The notes: generated from the letters alone by a model not told the origin. 64,000 nt of DNA from Vitis vinifera (GCF_030704535.1 NC_081821.1:6835001-6899000), one strand, 5' to 3'; positions 1 to 13,544 are shown, counted from the first letter of the stretch. Made by a program: numbers and translations.

Positions 1-1144
1 GGATATAGAAGAAATGAAGAAAGAAAAAGATTCCTTCACATGGGGACCTTCAAAAACAATTTTTAAGCAACCACCCCTAGATATGCTCTAGGCAATCTAC
101 AAACTTTTAATTGAAAATTCCTCTATGGATTGAACATGTCCAGATGCATGGTATAGAATTCCCAATACTTTCCTTCATATACAATTATACCAAATTTCAC
201 GTGGTCATTCAATGTTGACTCAAAAAATAGGGAAATTTGACGCTAGCTTAATTCTCTATCATAATATGATTATTAAAGAAAAGTTCATTTCAATATTTCC
301 ACTTTAAAAAGTCTCTAATGAGCAATTTCAAAATGAAAGATTTGAGGTCCATGAAAGAGAGTATTGTGAGGATTTATCCCCTTTGGTCTCTCCAACCAAT
401 TCTAAGCACACACTAATATGCTAATAAAGTTACAATTCAAATTGTGTAAAACAAAAACAAGTCATCTACTAACTCAATTATATCAATAACTTGTTGGAAG
501 TTCGGTCTTTATTCACTAGGATAGGTCCAACAATACCAAGCTCTTACAGGTATGTTGGATTCTTCATTATCTTCACGATATTCTTGACTCATGATTGTGG
601 CATCTTGTGCTCCTCTACTTCCACTTCCATATGAACAATTATAGATGAGGATTGAATGCTCGGAAACATGGAGATTTATAATTGGTCGGTGTATGGTTTT
701 AGTCACATCACTTGAATCTTGAAACTGAAATAAGCAGGGCTTCAATCTTCAAATCTTCTACTAAATCAAAGCAAATATCCATGTCTTGTGCTAGTAGTTG
801 GGTGACATGACTTCTTCAACTCCTCTTCGAACTCTATTTTTAACTTTACTCCTCTCTAATCGAAGTGTCATAGAAACCACTAATAACCTTATATTTCATA
901 AGCATAGTGGCACATTCAAGTAAATTATCATTTCATTTTACCACATCTCCTTTTAGGGGTTTTCCATCCCTGATTTTTTTTCTCATAATCAATTGGAGAC
1001 CTCCTCACTATAGCAATTTTGCAACCTTGCCACAATTTTCTTACCACCAAATTGACCTTTTTGTTCTCAATAGCATTAATTTGAGGGTCACTGTAAAAGT
1101 GGACCACATGATCAAAGCCTTTAGGCTTTAGCCCATCACAACGA

Positions 1145-1670
1145 AGCATAGTTGTTAAAGCCACCCTTCAACATGCCTAGGCCAAATGGGTAGCGACTAC
1201 CCACCTATGGCAACTTGCATACCAAGACACACACCTTGTCATAGAGGTGCACCTCATCTTTTCTCCTCTCAAGGAAAAGCAACCTGGTTTTAGCCCTAAA
1301 AAAAGTGAAAGCAAAAAAAATATCCTTTGGCCCTAAAAAGAACTCTTCGCTCGAGCATATTCCTTAGTTGCACTTTCACCTAGATCTTGATGATGATGGT
1401 GACAACAAACATATCAATTTGATGTAGGGGTTAGCAAACTTGGCCAGCCTTTTAACTTTTCTCCTTCCTGCATGTTTTTTGTCCCATTTTCTTGCAAAAC
1501 TTGCACCACATCATCAATACACCTTAAAGTGATAGATTAACTAAATAGAACATTTTAAGGCTTAAAAATTGCACAACTCATGGTCAATAGGCAAGGTAAT
1601 TTATGCATCTTTTTATGCCTATTAGATCTCAAGCGACCTTTGCACTTTGGCACCGCCTTTCACCTTCAGA
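1145..1670. mobile_element. Possible degenerate inverted-repeat element
   Basis: The left end reads CATAGTTGTTAAAGCCACC. The right end, read in reverse, gives ATAGTTCTGAAGGTGAAAGG with a GGCG-rich continuation. The two ends look like diverged inverted termini around an otherwise non-coding interior. I could not identify a clear target duplication, so both the boundaries and the element class are uncertain. Confidence 0.25.
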
Positions 1671-2094
1671 ACTATCAAACAAAGTCCACTTAGCCATTGG
1701 TCAAATGGAATAATAGTTTTTCTTATTATATTCTGCATACTTTACCAACTAAGAGATTCCAGTTAGCTAACATAGATAACAAATTTTTTTATAACTATTT
1801 AATTTTTTTATTGAAACCATCATTGTAATAAACTATTTTGGCAATAGTTATGTTATTTAACATGGTCAAATCCCAAAGAAAACCAGACCTTTCTCTATAA
1901 CTCCTTTCCTCCGATTTTGTCTTCATATCTGATTATTATAAAGAAGGTAAGATACATTGCATTAGTACTCATATATCATGAAAATATTGATAAAGAGACT
2001 AACTTGGGTTGCCTATATTGGTTAAAATTTAATGATAACTACTTCATATTAATTTCATTCTTTGTTCAAAAAAATCTATTTAAATTATTGTATC

Positions 2095-3332
2095 TGTCGA
2101 ATCTAAAGAATTGGACGGTAAAAGAATAAATTTCTTCCTTGATTTTTAATCTATACAAAAGACCCATATATATATATATACAAATATTCCTAGCACCAAA
2201 ATAGGTACTTTCCTAACCTAATTACATCAAATCCCCTTAATTATGGGATTATCAAAATCTCTCCTTAATTACAATTATACAAATATGGCCTTCCTAATTC
2301 CTTTCTTCCACACAAACAACAAGAAACCTTTAAAGATCGACAATGAAGGCTAGCACTAAACTTTGAACTCGACATTGAAGGCCAAAGAAAATTCCTTCAC
2401 AATTCCTAGATTTACGAGCCTGGGGCTCTAATACCAATTTGTTGTGCCGGTGGAAGTTTTGATACAAACAATGTTAATTCAAGAACATAAAGATAAAACG
2501 ATCCACACAAAGGTACACGAGGTTTTAACATGGTTCGGCCAACCATGCCTACATCAATGGATGAGAGAGAATTATTTCACTATACCATAAAGAATATTAC
2601 AAATGATAAAACCAGACACACCTATTAGGTTCCCAAAACATCTCATGTTTCCCCATTCCTTGTATTTACACCTTGAACCACGAGCCCCCTCGCTTCACCA
2701 GGTGTCCTATTCTTCCTCACATCTCCATCCACCCCATATAGTCTTTACAAGTTCATCTCCATCTCATAACCTTCTTCTCTCCTCACCCAGAATATTTATA
2801 GAAATATTCCTAATGATTTTCCTTATTCTATAAGGAAATCTAATATTACAATAACCAATGAATATTAGGAAATAACACAATATCCTTTACACAAAAGAAA
2901 TCTATACTAATTGGGAATTTGAGACACTTTCCAACAATTTTCACCTTAAATCAAATTCCATTAAATTAATCTCCAATATCTCCAAGATACGCATTTTTGT
3001 ATCACATTTGACAAAAGAACAATCGACTTCACCTTCAACACAAAAATTCCTTTTATCATCATCTTGTGTGCTCTATTCTCCTTGGCTCTTCCAAAAATCT
3101 TCAACCCAAGCTCTGACACCATGTAGAATCTAAAGAATTGGAAGGTAAAAGAATAAATTTCTTCATTGATTTTTAATTTGTACAGAGACCCATACATATA
3201 TACAAATATTCCTAGCACCAAAATAGAACTTTCCTAACCTCATTACATCATATCCTCTTAATTACAGGAGTGTCTAAATCCTTCCTCAATTACAATATAC
3301 AACTATGGCTTTCCTAATTTCATTCTTCTATG
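2095..3332 (-). mobile_element. Miniature LTR retrotransposon (TRIM-like), with an LTR-like insert
   Basis: Two direct repeats of about 215 bp, at 2095-2312 and 3122-3332, share most bases, starting with TGT(C/A)GAATCTAAAGAATTGG. Beside the right copy, at about 3109-3120, is the complement of a tRNA-Met-type primer site (TGGTGTCAGAGC on the minus strand), which fixes the orientation as minus. The pentamer GTATC flanks both ends (2090-2094 and 3333-3337), matching a 5 bp target duplication. The terminal CA of the right repeat appears as TG, consistent with decay by deamination. The interior has no gag or pol, so the element depends on other elements. It also carries a second LTR-like block at 2440-2936. 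Confidence 0.7.
2440..2936 (-). repeat. LTR-like block with adjacent primer-site relic
   Basis: The block starts TGTTG and ends CAACA, a short inverted pair typical of LTR termini. Just to its left (2424-2436) is the complement of TGGTATTAGAGC, a tRNA-Met-like primer site. This suggests a 5' LTR of a different minus-strand element that lost its interior. It contains ACATGGTTCGGCCAACCATG at about 2528-2547, resembling motifs common in plant LTRs. I found no clean target duplication at its edges. Confidence 0.45.
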
Positions 3333-6300
3333 GTATCAATGAAAAAATTGCTAATAAAATAAATCTATAAACTTAACATTCCCTCTCCTCGGTATTAAGG
3401 CAATCCACAAGTGTTGACTTCTCTAGTGAATAGCATTGCATAGTTAGCAATATCTCTTGTTTGCCATATCAAAACATTCAAGTAGTGTTTGATTGCTTTG
3501 CCTTTTATTTTGTTTTTAAAAATAGGAAAAACATATTTATTTTTCATTTCATTTTCTTTGTATTTTTAGACGATGAAACAAGTTTATTATTCATGATCAT
3601 TTTCCACTTAAAATCCTTAGACATTAAAAACATATTTAGACAAGGTACATGAAACCTTTTTTTTTTCTAATTGTTTTGTAGATGGGTAATGGCAGTGGCA
3701 ACAGGGTGGTGGATGGAGGTGGTTGTGACAAATAGGTGGCAGTCATAAGGTGGTAGGATGGCTGAGGCAATAAGGTGCTTGTGCTTAGTGCTGTGTACAA
3801 TGGGGTGATTGGAAGAGGTGGTGAGAGTAGTAAGTTGTGTAATTACATGGCACACAACAATTAGAAAACAAATTTTGGAAATTTTGGAAAAAAAAAAAAA
3901 AAAAGGAAATGACAATGCAACTAAGAAAAATCTTTGTTATTTTGTTTTGTTGTTCTTTAACTCCCAGATTTTATTCTTATATGAGAGAACCTAGTGAACT
4001 CAACAGTCCCATCTTTTTTTGCCTCTTTGCATCTACTTCGTTTGCTTGATCCAATTTCTTTTTCTCTCATCCACCCACTTGCTTTGCTTCTGCAAATTCT
4101 TGACTTTTATTAGATGGCCATATTGAATTAAGTCAACTCAAATCTTAGGATCTCCATCTGATTCCCATTAATACTCAAAATGTCTTTTCCCCCATAGAAG
4201 TACCAATCTATAAGAGCAAGCAACTCCTTCTCCAACCATCACACTGTTGAAAGTTTACAATTGTGTACCCATATTGCAAATGTTGCCGGATTGTAGACAA
4301 ATTCAAATTTTTTCCTTTTAAATTGGTTGTCCTCTTCCTTGACCTTTTATGACCATCAACATTCACAATGCCTTCACATCCAAAGGACATACTAATTTAC
4401 CAGAGTATGACACCTTTTCTACCCATCTTATGATGAAAATTTATGGCTGCATATCACTATACCAGTATTTAAAATGCAGTCACGTCGGAAACACATTCAA
4501 TCCAATACCATTTTTGGTTTGATCATGCAGCCGTTAAAATAAGGGAGGAGGTAGAAGTAATGACCAAAGTAACAATGTTCATTCCCACACATTAGCCAAA
4601 TTGACGTCTTTATTTTCTAAAAACCCATTGAAGCATCTCGCTGGGAATGTTCGTGAGTTGGCCCACTACAGTTCATTCCCAGTTATGCCCAAAGCGAACA
4701 CTACTTCCTAATGCGAAGCAATGCCCCTCCCATCTTATACAAGATATAGGGGTTTTTTTCCAAACAAAAAGCCACCAAGAATAGCAAGTAAAAAATGGAA
4801 GAACAAAGGACCATAGGTCAATCAACCACACAACACAAGATGTACATCGAAACCCCTTCTAATTAAAGGAAAAACCATCGATCTTTAACACCAAGAAAAT
4901 ATATAGCAACTGGAAAATACCTCCAAAGGGAGAAATCCACTTCTTGCAACTCAAAGTCTTCCGAACTCATTTGGGGAAACACCAAAAATCTTTCCAGAGT
5001 AGAAAAAGGAAGGAAAAGCTGATTCTAATCTTCTATCTTCATCAAAAATAAAAACTTGTCTTCATCTGCCACTCACACTCATATCGTACTCCTACTTCCA
5101 TTTTCTTCCCCCCTTACCTACCCATCCTCTTCGCCTTCCATTCATCTTATTCCTCTCTCCCACTTCAATTTTAACTAACCATCACAGCGGTCATGTTGCT
5201 CCCTCTCTTTTTCTCTCTCGAAATTAAACTAGAGAAAAAGAATGGAATGAACGGAAATGGGGAAGAGGAAGAACAGGAAGCAAAGAGATTAGGGTTAGAA
5301 TCTGGGGGAAGATCGAAGATGAAGAGGAATTAGGTACAAGGAGAATAGAATGGTGTTGAAATATTATTCCCTTCTTAACGGGACCGGAGATTTGAAATGG
5401 TTCAAAACCTCCTACTTAAACTAGAGATCGGTTCAAAAACCCAAGCAGGTCGAAGCCCAAACACTGATAAGAAGTGGTATCGGGCCACCATATAGATGGG
5501 CCTAAACCCAACAATGAGATAAGACCATTGGAATTTGAAACAAGAACTGAAGCCCACGGTGAAAAACTAAGGTATGGATTCCTACCAAACTTCTAATTTC
5601 CAAGTAAGCCTAAGAAAAAATTGAAATATTTGGCTAATAGGGATGAGATAATTCCTAAATTGTGAATCCTAACCTTTTTCATATTTTTACTTAGAAAAGT
5701 AACTCATTTTTTTACATAAATGTTTTTTATTATTTTAAGTATTTACATGTTGATTTTCAAAGAAAACATTATTTTTTTAAAAATAAAAAAAAATGGCAAG
5801 AATATTTTTTTCTTGAAATGAGATCAAAAGAGATAGGGTTAAATTTCAATTTTTAGGTTTTCTCTAACCCTTTTAATCGAATAAGCTAAAAAAATTAGGC
5901 AATTCAACGAAGATATAAATAACGAAATCAAAATACAAAGAATCAAACTCCTAAAAAATAGGAGTCGGATATAAAAGAATAAAACCAAAGTACAAAATAA
6001 TAAATACAAAGTAATGAGATCTAAATACACATGTGATACAATTGCTCTTTTCGGTACCTTTCAATGAAAATGACAATTTTAATACTATACAATAACATTA
6101 GTTAAAGAAAAAGTATATGTTCAACCCATATACTATGTTTAATAAAGGAGTCGTGTTTCATCTTTGACCGATGAATTCATTGAGTTTGTTTATGTAGTTG
6201 TGTCAAAATGAATCGATTGTTTGATGGACTCAAGATAATCATGTTTCATTCATATAAATTTATTAAATTTATATTTTAAAATAATAAAAATTATTCTAAA

Positions 6301-7331
6301 TTATAAATATTATATAGTCAAAAAAGTTAAATAAATAAATAAAATTTTATATCTTTTATTACATAAATTAACAATATTTTATAATTAAAACATTAAATAG
6401 AAACGTAAACAAGCATAAAGTTAAATTTTTAGTTTACTTTTTATATTATAAATATATTACAATTAAAATTTAGTAATTAATTTAATTAATATTTTTAAAA
6501 ATTAAAACTTAAAAGTTAAAGCAACTAAATAATATATTTTAAATTTTTTTGAAAAATAAAAAGGAAAATCCATCAACATCTCTCAAAAGCTATAAATTAA
6601 TGCTTATCCATAGGAGAAAGTAATTTGCTAGTAGCAACCAATCCATCAAAACTAGCAAGAAATCCATCTTCATATCTACTTTTGAATGTAGAGATCAACA
6701 CCTACAAATGAAGTTAACAAAGAAGGCAACATACAAAAGCAAGCTTACACAATCCTAACAATGTCCATAAATTAGTGTAGAATACCCACAACTTTAGAAT
6801 TCAAATCTGACTTAGATTTCTATGCTGAATTATGAACTAAAAGAAAGAAAGCACAGTGAGCAAAGCAATCAAACTCAGTGCAATGAGAAGCTATTGAGTG
6901 AAAAGAAATCATTAAGACCAACCACAAAAATGGAAGGAAAAAAGAGAGAGAGAGAAGAGAGAGAAAAAGAAAAGAACACTATCCACCGCTCTTGCTTTGA
7001 TGCATGAAAACGAGAGATCGAAACCCTCCCTGGTAAAAACAGAAAAAACCCACAAATAGTTCTCATTTCTCAACCCTATCAAAACCTTTGAACGAAAAAA
7101 AAAAGGACGATGAAACCTCACAGCCACCAAGAATTCCCACTTTTGCATCAGGTTAAACTCTTAAAAAATTTCTCATTTTGCTGCAAATTCCAGGAGGAAA
7201 ATCTTTTTAAAAGGAAAAGAAACGCATAGCCATCAGAATTCACAAAGATAACACATTTTTGAACCTGGATAAACCCTAAAAACATAAGATATATGACTGC
7301 ATGCGGTAAAGAAGACGAACAGAAACAATAC

Positions 7332-7398
7332 CTGCAGGGTTGGCGACAGCGTTCTCATGGCCGTTAGCTTTTGCACGAGCCTTGAAGCAGTTGCCCAT
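7332..7398 (-). CDS. First coding exon of a membrane-anchored protein starting MGNC (partial)
   Basis: On the minus strand an ATG at 7398 opens 22 codons, beginning MGNCFKARAKANGHENAVAN and ending Pro-Ala plus one base, followed by a good donor (CTGCAG|GTATTG). The exon therefore ends in phase 1. Met-Gly-Asn-Cys is a textbook N-myristoylation plus palmitoylation start. In plants it is common in receptor-like cytoplasmic kinases of the PBL/BIK1 group, which often have such a short first exon before the kinase exons. The upstream DNA at 7399-7560 looks like a 5'UTR. No kinase exon or other continuation can be seen in the 7.3 kb to the left, so the gene either runs beyond the window through a very long intron or is broken. 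The kinase assignment is a guess from family habit. Confidence 0.5.
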
Positions 7399-7600
7399 TG
7401 TGATTATCCCCTACTTCTAATCTGTCAACCAATGAGGTTTCGAGTTTTCAACTCTTTCTTCTGAGGGATTCTTCTCACACCACACCTCTTTGTAGGAGAG
7501 ACGAAGAACACGAAGCCTTTTTCAAATCTACAGCAGATATTGAGAGCGAGAGGGATGAAGGGAAAATATGAGTACGGAACTTAATTTACCAAAATACCCC
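7399..7600 (-). promoter_or_regulatory. Probable 5'UTR and promoter of the MGNC exon
   Basis: Upstream of the minus-strand ATG the sequence is less AT-rich than its surroundings, with GA-rich and CT-rich tracts typical of plant leaders. A clear TATA box was not found. Beyond about 7600 composition returns to ordinary AT-rich intergenic DNA. Confidence 0.3.
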
Positions 7601-7946
7601 TGGGGAACGTACGTTTTAGCGGGGTTTAGTTGTAATTGTGAGGACTAAAATGGTGTGCATGTTTTCACTTAATTTTCTCCGCTGGGAGCCGTTGCTATCA
7701 TATTGATAAGACGATTTTACCCTGGTGAGGCTGAATTTTTTAGCACTTAGTTTGGCTGTGGAGAGGAATACTTTTGACTATGCAGCTGCCATAAAACAAC
7801 GGGGTGTTTGTATCAGAAAAAAAGGTGGGTTCCACATGAGACATGATGTGTGGGTGTGTTTAATATTAAAATTAAGCATCATTAAAAAATTTTAATTACA
7901 ACCAAATGAATTACATTAGATGGGTGCTTTTAAATTCCAAATATTA

Positions 7947-8321
7947 AGGCATGTTTGGTATCTATTTTCAAAAATGATTTTAAAAAATAGTTTCTTGAGA
8001 ATATTTTTTGAAAATTATTCTATTATTTATTAGAATAAAAATTTATTTGAAAATTTAATATGTTTTTAATCTATTTTAATATTTTTAAAAATAATTTTTA
8101 TATCTAATATTTTATTTGTAATTATTTTACATATTTGTATAATTATTTCTTAAAAAATAGGTAAAAATAATAGAAAACAATATGTTTTTTAAAAGCATTC
8201 AGTTTTATATTTTTAAGAATAAAAAACTATTAACATTTTTTTTATTGTAAATCATATTTTTTATATTTTTTATTTTAGAGAATATAAAATTGTTTTCAAA
8301 AACCAGTTTCCAAATAAATCC
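7947..8321. mobile_element. AT-rich TIR MITE, about 375 bp
   Basis: The left end AGGCATGTTTGG and the inverted right end GGATTTATTTGG are related termini. They are followed inwards by matching TTTTCAAAAA and AATAGTTT blocks. A TTA trinucleotide lies outside both ends (7944-7946 and 8322-8324), as expected for a 3 bp target duplication. The interior is AT-rich and non-coding. Related sequence recurs at 11445-12150 and 35088-35445. Confidence 0.5.
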
Positions 8322-11300
8322 TTAATTTTTAAGCATTGCCAATAGATAATTTTATTAATTTCACACATATTAAAGTGGACTGATTTGGATTCTTTCAAAT
8401 TATGGTGGCCAGATATGATTTAGATGCAGGCAATTAAAGGCCATTTTAGCAACCATAATTTTACCCAACTAATTAATTAGTTCTGGATATAATATTAATG
8501 ATGGGATTTTTTTTAGTGCAATATTTGTCTAGCCATTATTTGGTAACTTGTAACATTTGGATCTGCCCCACATATCAATAATAATGTTGGTTCTCTAAGG
8601 AGGAAATCCCAAAAGATTCATAAGTGGGGGTGGAAATTAATGTGCTTGAAATTACAAGTGGATTCATAATATAGGCTAAAGGTGTGGTATTTAAGTAATG
8701 TACTTTGCAAAATTAATAAACCAATTTAATAAACTAAAATAACTTAATTTAAGTTAAGTAAATTAAGTATATTTAATAAAATAACTTAATAGTATGACTT
8801 AAAGTAAAAAACAACTTAATAAATAATAAGTAAAACAATGACTTAAATTTTAAGTCCATAATTTCATTTTTATTTTTTTTACCTTCATTTGTTTTAATTA
8901 TTTTCACAATGTTTTTTATTACTCTACGATTTATATTGTTACTCAATTTCATTTGCTTTAATTATAATTTATAAGAATAAATATGTCAATTTGATGATTT
9001 ATAATAAATTTTAAATTAATTTTATAAAATAATCTTAATATTTAAAATAAAAATTAAGTAATGAATTTTAAATTAATAATTTAAGTATCATTTAATTTAA
9101 AATTGTTTAAATCGTTAAATAATAAGTATTAAATTTTATCAAACACTTAGTCAATTTTTTTTATCTACACCCTTAAACTTAAATCCCATGAAAATTTTTT
9201 CATATCCATCAAAATGCCATTGTCCTAACTTGTAATTGGTCTCCTCGATGGAAGCAAAGGGATAATATGGGGACAACATTATTATTATATTTGGCATTCA
9301 GGAAATAGAAAATTGTTTTCGAAAACGGTTGCGGCTCTATTTGTTTGTTTGGTAGTATAAGAAACGTAATGTACCAATAAGAATTGGCCAGGGACAACCC
9401 TTATAGTTATAGATTACATGCATAAATGCCCCCAAAATCCAAACATCACACCATTTTTCAAAACTTGTGTTGAGGGTCGTCCAAAATTTTCTTGGAGTCG
9501 GACCGACACCTATACTTAAATTCCTTTCTCAGTGTATGGGGTCCATCACCCACACTGGCATGGATGGAGGCAGTCGTGCTTGTGCATGGTGTAAAAAGGA
9601 ACTAAAGAAACCAAAGAGTAAGAAGAAGGATATGGGCAGTTGGCTTGAAGATCTCTCTCAAGCCATACTGAATGGGTTGGTCTTGATTTCTGCTCTAGAA
9701 GCCTCTTCCCACAGTAAACTTTCACTTGAATTCAAGTATCATGAAATACAAGTACAGGCAAGGAATAGTTTCAAAAATGTAATCTTGAGTTTATAGAACC
9801 CCTGCTATGGCGGCTCTGATTCGGGCTTGTTCCAAATGGGGTTTGGGCTGGACCACATGGGCTCTGCTCAAGAGGGCACAGCTCACATACGTCAATTGGA
9901 TTAAGCTGCTGGGCCAGTGGGCCTTTATTTTTTCTTTTTATTTTCCTTCTAGTTTGTTTTGGTATATAAATTATGAGGTTCTTCATTGAATGAATGGATG
10001 GCATTTGCCATTGAAAATAAGCAATGCTCCAATGGGATATAAGTATATATGACCAGCTCCCATTGCTGTCTTGAGGTTGGTATCCTTCTCAACAAGATAT
10101 TATTTGATGTTTTGAAAGCATGTTTATCTATTACACTACCTACCTTTGAGTGAAACAATATGGTAAAAGAGATTAATTAAGAAATTAACTCTATATTTGG
10201 TTTTTGGAAATTTGGAGGAAAATATCAAATAAAAATAATAATAATAAATAGATTTAAAATTAATAATTTTTTAATATATTTTTTACAAATTGTTTTATTC
10301 ATTTTTCCTCTTCTATGTAAAAACAATGAATAATTTTAAAATATATAATATTTTAATTAGTTTTAATTATATTTTTTAATATTAAATAAAACATGATAAA
10401 ATCATTTTCTTTTTTTAAAAAAAAAAAAATATTTCTCTGGCCAATTTTTAGACATCATTTGAAAGAAGCACTATACAAAGTCATTCTAATATTACAAATA
10501 AAGATGTAGACTTTAATTTCAATGTTCCAAAAGGATGGAAAACCAATAGTCAAATGGATAATAGATGAAGTTAACATTTTTAACGGGCTTTTTGTCATGG
10601 TGCATTTTTAAAAAAAAAATCGTAATATAAAAAATAATTTTAAAATTATGATATTTTTGCATTTCAAGTAAAATTCATCTTTTAAAAAGATGAGTTTAAT
10701 ATAAAAATAAACTTATTTTTTCAAAAGATAAGTTTAATGTAAAAAAGTAAACTCGCACTTATAAAAGAAGGGGTTGTTAAAGAATATGAAATTCTTTAAT
10801 AAGAATGAGATTTTGAATATTCTTTGCACGTGAAGTGAATCGAACTAGATTGATTATCAGATATGGGATTATGTCACGATTGGGATTAAGAAAGGAAGTT
10901 GTGACACTAATGACTTTATCTTTATATGAGGAGGAGGGTTTTTTAATAGTAATAGTAGACATGATATGATCTTTGACTCTTTGCTATAAGATGAAAGGGA
11001 AAGACTAGTGAAAAGGCTAGTCTTCACTTATTAGAGCGTCTAGGCCCCTTCCACCCCGGAGCCTTGCCAAGTTATTAACTGATTTGATGAAAGTGGGTAT
11101 TCTCATAGTACACAATAAAGGCAATGAGTCAATGTGTATTACAAAAAAAAAAATTAACTCGGTCTTTCAAGGATATGACTTCTAAGGGAAGTGATGAAAA
11201 GTATTTATTTATTTATTAAATAATTATATTTTAATAATATTTATAAAAAAAAACATTTTTTTAACAAAATTTCAAAAAATATATTTGAAAATATAAAAAA

Positions 11301-11444
11301 CAATATAAGAACAATATAAATATTTTCAAACTAACCTTTATTTTAAAAAATTAATGTCAATAAATTGTTTTTGAAAACCACCTCTCAAAAACTATTTTTC
11401 AATAATTGTTTTAAAAAGCTTAATCAAATCCTATCACCTTAGTA

Positions 11445-12150
11445 ACTATTTACGAAAATAATTCTAAAAAATAGTTTTTGAAAACTGTTTTCTAATTTGT
11501 TTTGTAAAAATAAATGTTTTTAATTAGTTTTCTATATTTTTTAAAAATAATTTATATATATAACATTTTATTTTTAATTATGCATTTTTAATTTTTATAA
11601 TAAATCTTAGAAAATAAAATAAAAACAACTAAAAAATATTTTTTTAAAAATACTTTGGGTTTGTTTGATAACTGTTTTTTAAAACAATTCTGAAAAATTG
11701 ATTTTAAAATTTTGTTCTTTGATTTTTGTAAAATAAAAGTACATCGGAAACTTCAAATGTTTTTAATTTGTTTTTTAACTTGTTTTTAATATTTTTAAAA
11801 TAATTTTTATATATAATATTTTATTTTTAATTATTCTACATATTTATATAATTTTTTTTTAAACAGTTCCTAAAAAGCAAATGAAAATAACAAAAAACAC
11901 TTAAAAAATATTCTTTAAAAATATCTTATTTTTTTTTATTCTTAAGAATAAATTGAAAATATAAAATAGTTTTAGACTATTAAACTATATTTTTTGTTTC
12001 GAAGGATAAAAAATTATTTTAAAAAATAATTATCAAACAAGTGCTTTATCTTCTATTTTTAAGATTTGAAAATTATTTGATGTATTCTTAAAGATGTTTT
12101 CTAATTTTATTTTTTAAATGAAATTAAAAAACTATTTTCGAAAATCGTTA
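11445..12150. mobile_element. Outer AT-rich MITE interrupted by a second MITE
   Basis: The left terminus AGTAACTATTTACGAAAATA and the inverted right terminus GGTAACGATTTTCGAAAATA pair well. Between them the related block 11657-12043 forms its own inverted-repeat unit. The simplest reading is one element inserted into an older relative. Neither codes for protein. A confident target duplication could not be read for either. Confidence 0.45.
11657..12043. mobile_element. Inner AT-rich MITE
   Basis: The left end reads GGGTTTGTTTGATAACTG and the inverted right end reads GCACTTGTTTGATAATTA. The pairing continues inwards through TTTTTTAAAA(C/T)AATT, giving termini of roughly 30 bp. The length is about 387 bp. 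The GTTTGATAA terminus resembles common plant hAT-like non-autonomous elements, but the superfamily is not proven here. Confidence 0.5.
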
Positions 12151-13544
12151 CCAAACCTACTGCACACTCAACACAAGACTACCCAACCTAAAGCAACCCT
12201 TCATCTACTTCGTTGAAATTAATATTCTAGCTGGTTTGGTAGCCCGCCCTACCCCCTACACAATCCTTTCACCTGCCAATTTGTCTTACTCTTCACCTAC
12301 GAAGCAAGTTGAGTTTTCCATAGACATCTCTCATCTCTCAATTTTCTCATCCTTTTTCCAATTCTCCCTTTGTCCATTTCTTATGCCCTTAATTTTGTAA
12401 TGTCCATGGAACTGTATCCAAAAATTTTGCTCCACAGCAGCCATCCCATTAGTTATTATTATTATTATTATTATTTACTATTTGAAAGGTGTTGGTGTCC
12501 ATGTGTAACTTTCTAATGTGCCATGCAAAAGATACGAGGAATCAACGCACGATGGAGTGAGACCTCTTACCTTATCATGTAGAATCTGCTTAACTTTCTA
12601 CCATATACCTAGCAGCTAGTCTCAGAAATGGACAGCTACTTGCAGTCTTGCATGCATGCATGAAGTTGAGTTTGTTTTATTTCATCAACTTGACAACACT
12701 GCTTCCAAAACCTCTACTGTGACAGCAAGGATCCTAATCCATAAGCCATAAACAGGGAGCCAAAACCATGGGCTGAGTTTACAGCTACGTATAAAACTAG
12801 CTTCTTACGAAGATGGTAGAGATCAGCCCCCCTTACTAAGATGGAATTGACCTTACTTTTGTGGTTTAAACAAGCCCCAATTGCAAGCATCAGCAATACA
12901 TCCACACTAATTAATCTGGTCCAAGTAGAAAGGGAGTGATAGCAACCGCAAATCTTTTCTCCAATGACTTATGAATGAGGACATGTTTTCATTAATCGAT
13001 GATTTGAATCGATTAAATTAAATTGTGGCTAGAATTGTATGCTATAGAAGAAAATTAAATATAGCAGCAATTAACTTATCCTTACTGCATTGTAAAACCA
13101 TGGGCTAAACTACGGCAGTTGGAGAATGACCAATGATATATGCCAATCTGATTAACACTTGACAACATGCTTCCATTTGGTGAACTCATGATTTGGAAGA
13201 ATTCTTCTTATGCGTTTCACATTATCTTCCCTTTGAATCACGTAATGTACAAAAATATTGGATTAAAACTAATTAACAAAAAAAAAAAAATTCAAATGAA
13301 GTTTGGCACAAGAATTCGGTATGTATATAGAGGAAAACTTGTGTGCTATCATGCATCTTACATGATACAAGTAGGAAGATCGTCAATTCGAAACAAATTA
13401 AGATTCATGAGTGATTTTTCAGGTTAAAAGGAAACCTTTCTCACATGGAGAGTTGACTTGGTTTTCATTTGCTTTCAAATCTTTCGTAGGCTTTAACAAA
13501 CCTTACTATCTTTCAAAACACGAAAGTTAGGTTTGATTCTTGAA

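Larger units (their letters stand above)
1..7331. other. Repeat-rich non-coding stretch, possibly a very long intron
   Basis: I see no convincing coding exon here. The short open frames have biased, low-complexity composition. The stretch holds the LTR remnants at 2095-3332, a possible inverted-repeat element near 1145-1670 and AT-rich DNA at 5640-6560. If the MGNC exon at 7332-7398 belongs to an intact gene, all of this would be its first intron, because no downstream exon is visible before the left edge. Otherwise it is intergenic. Confidence 0.5.
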
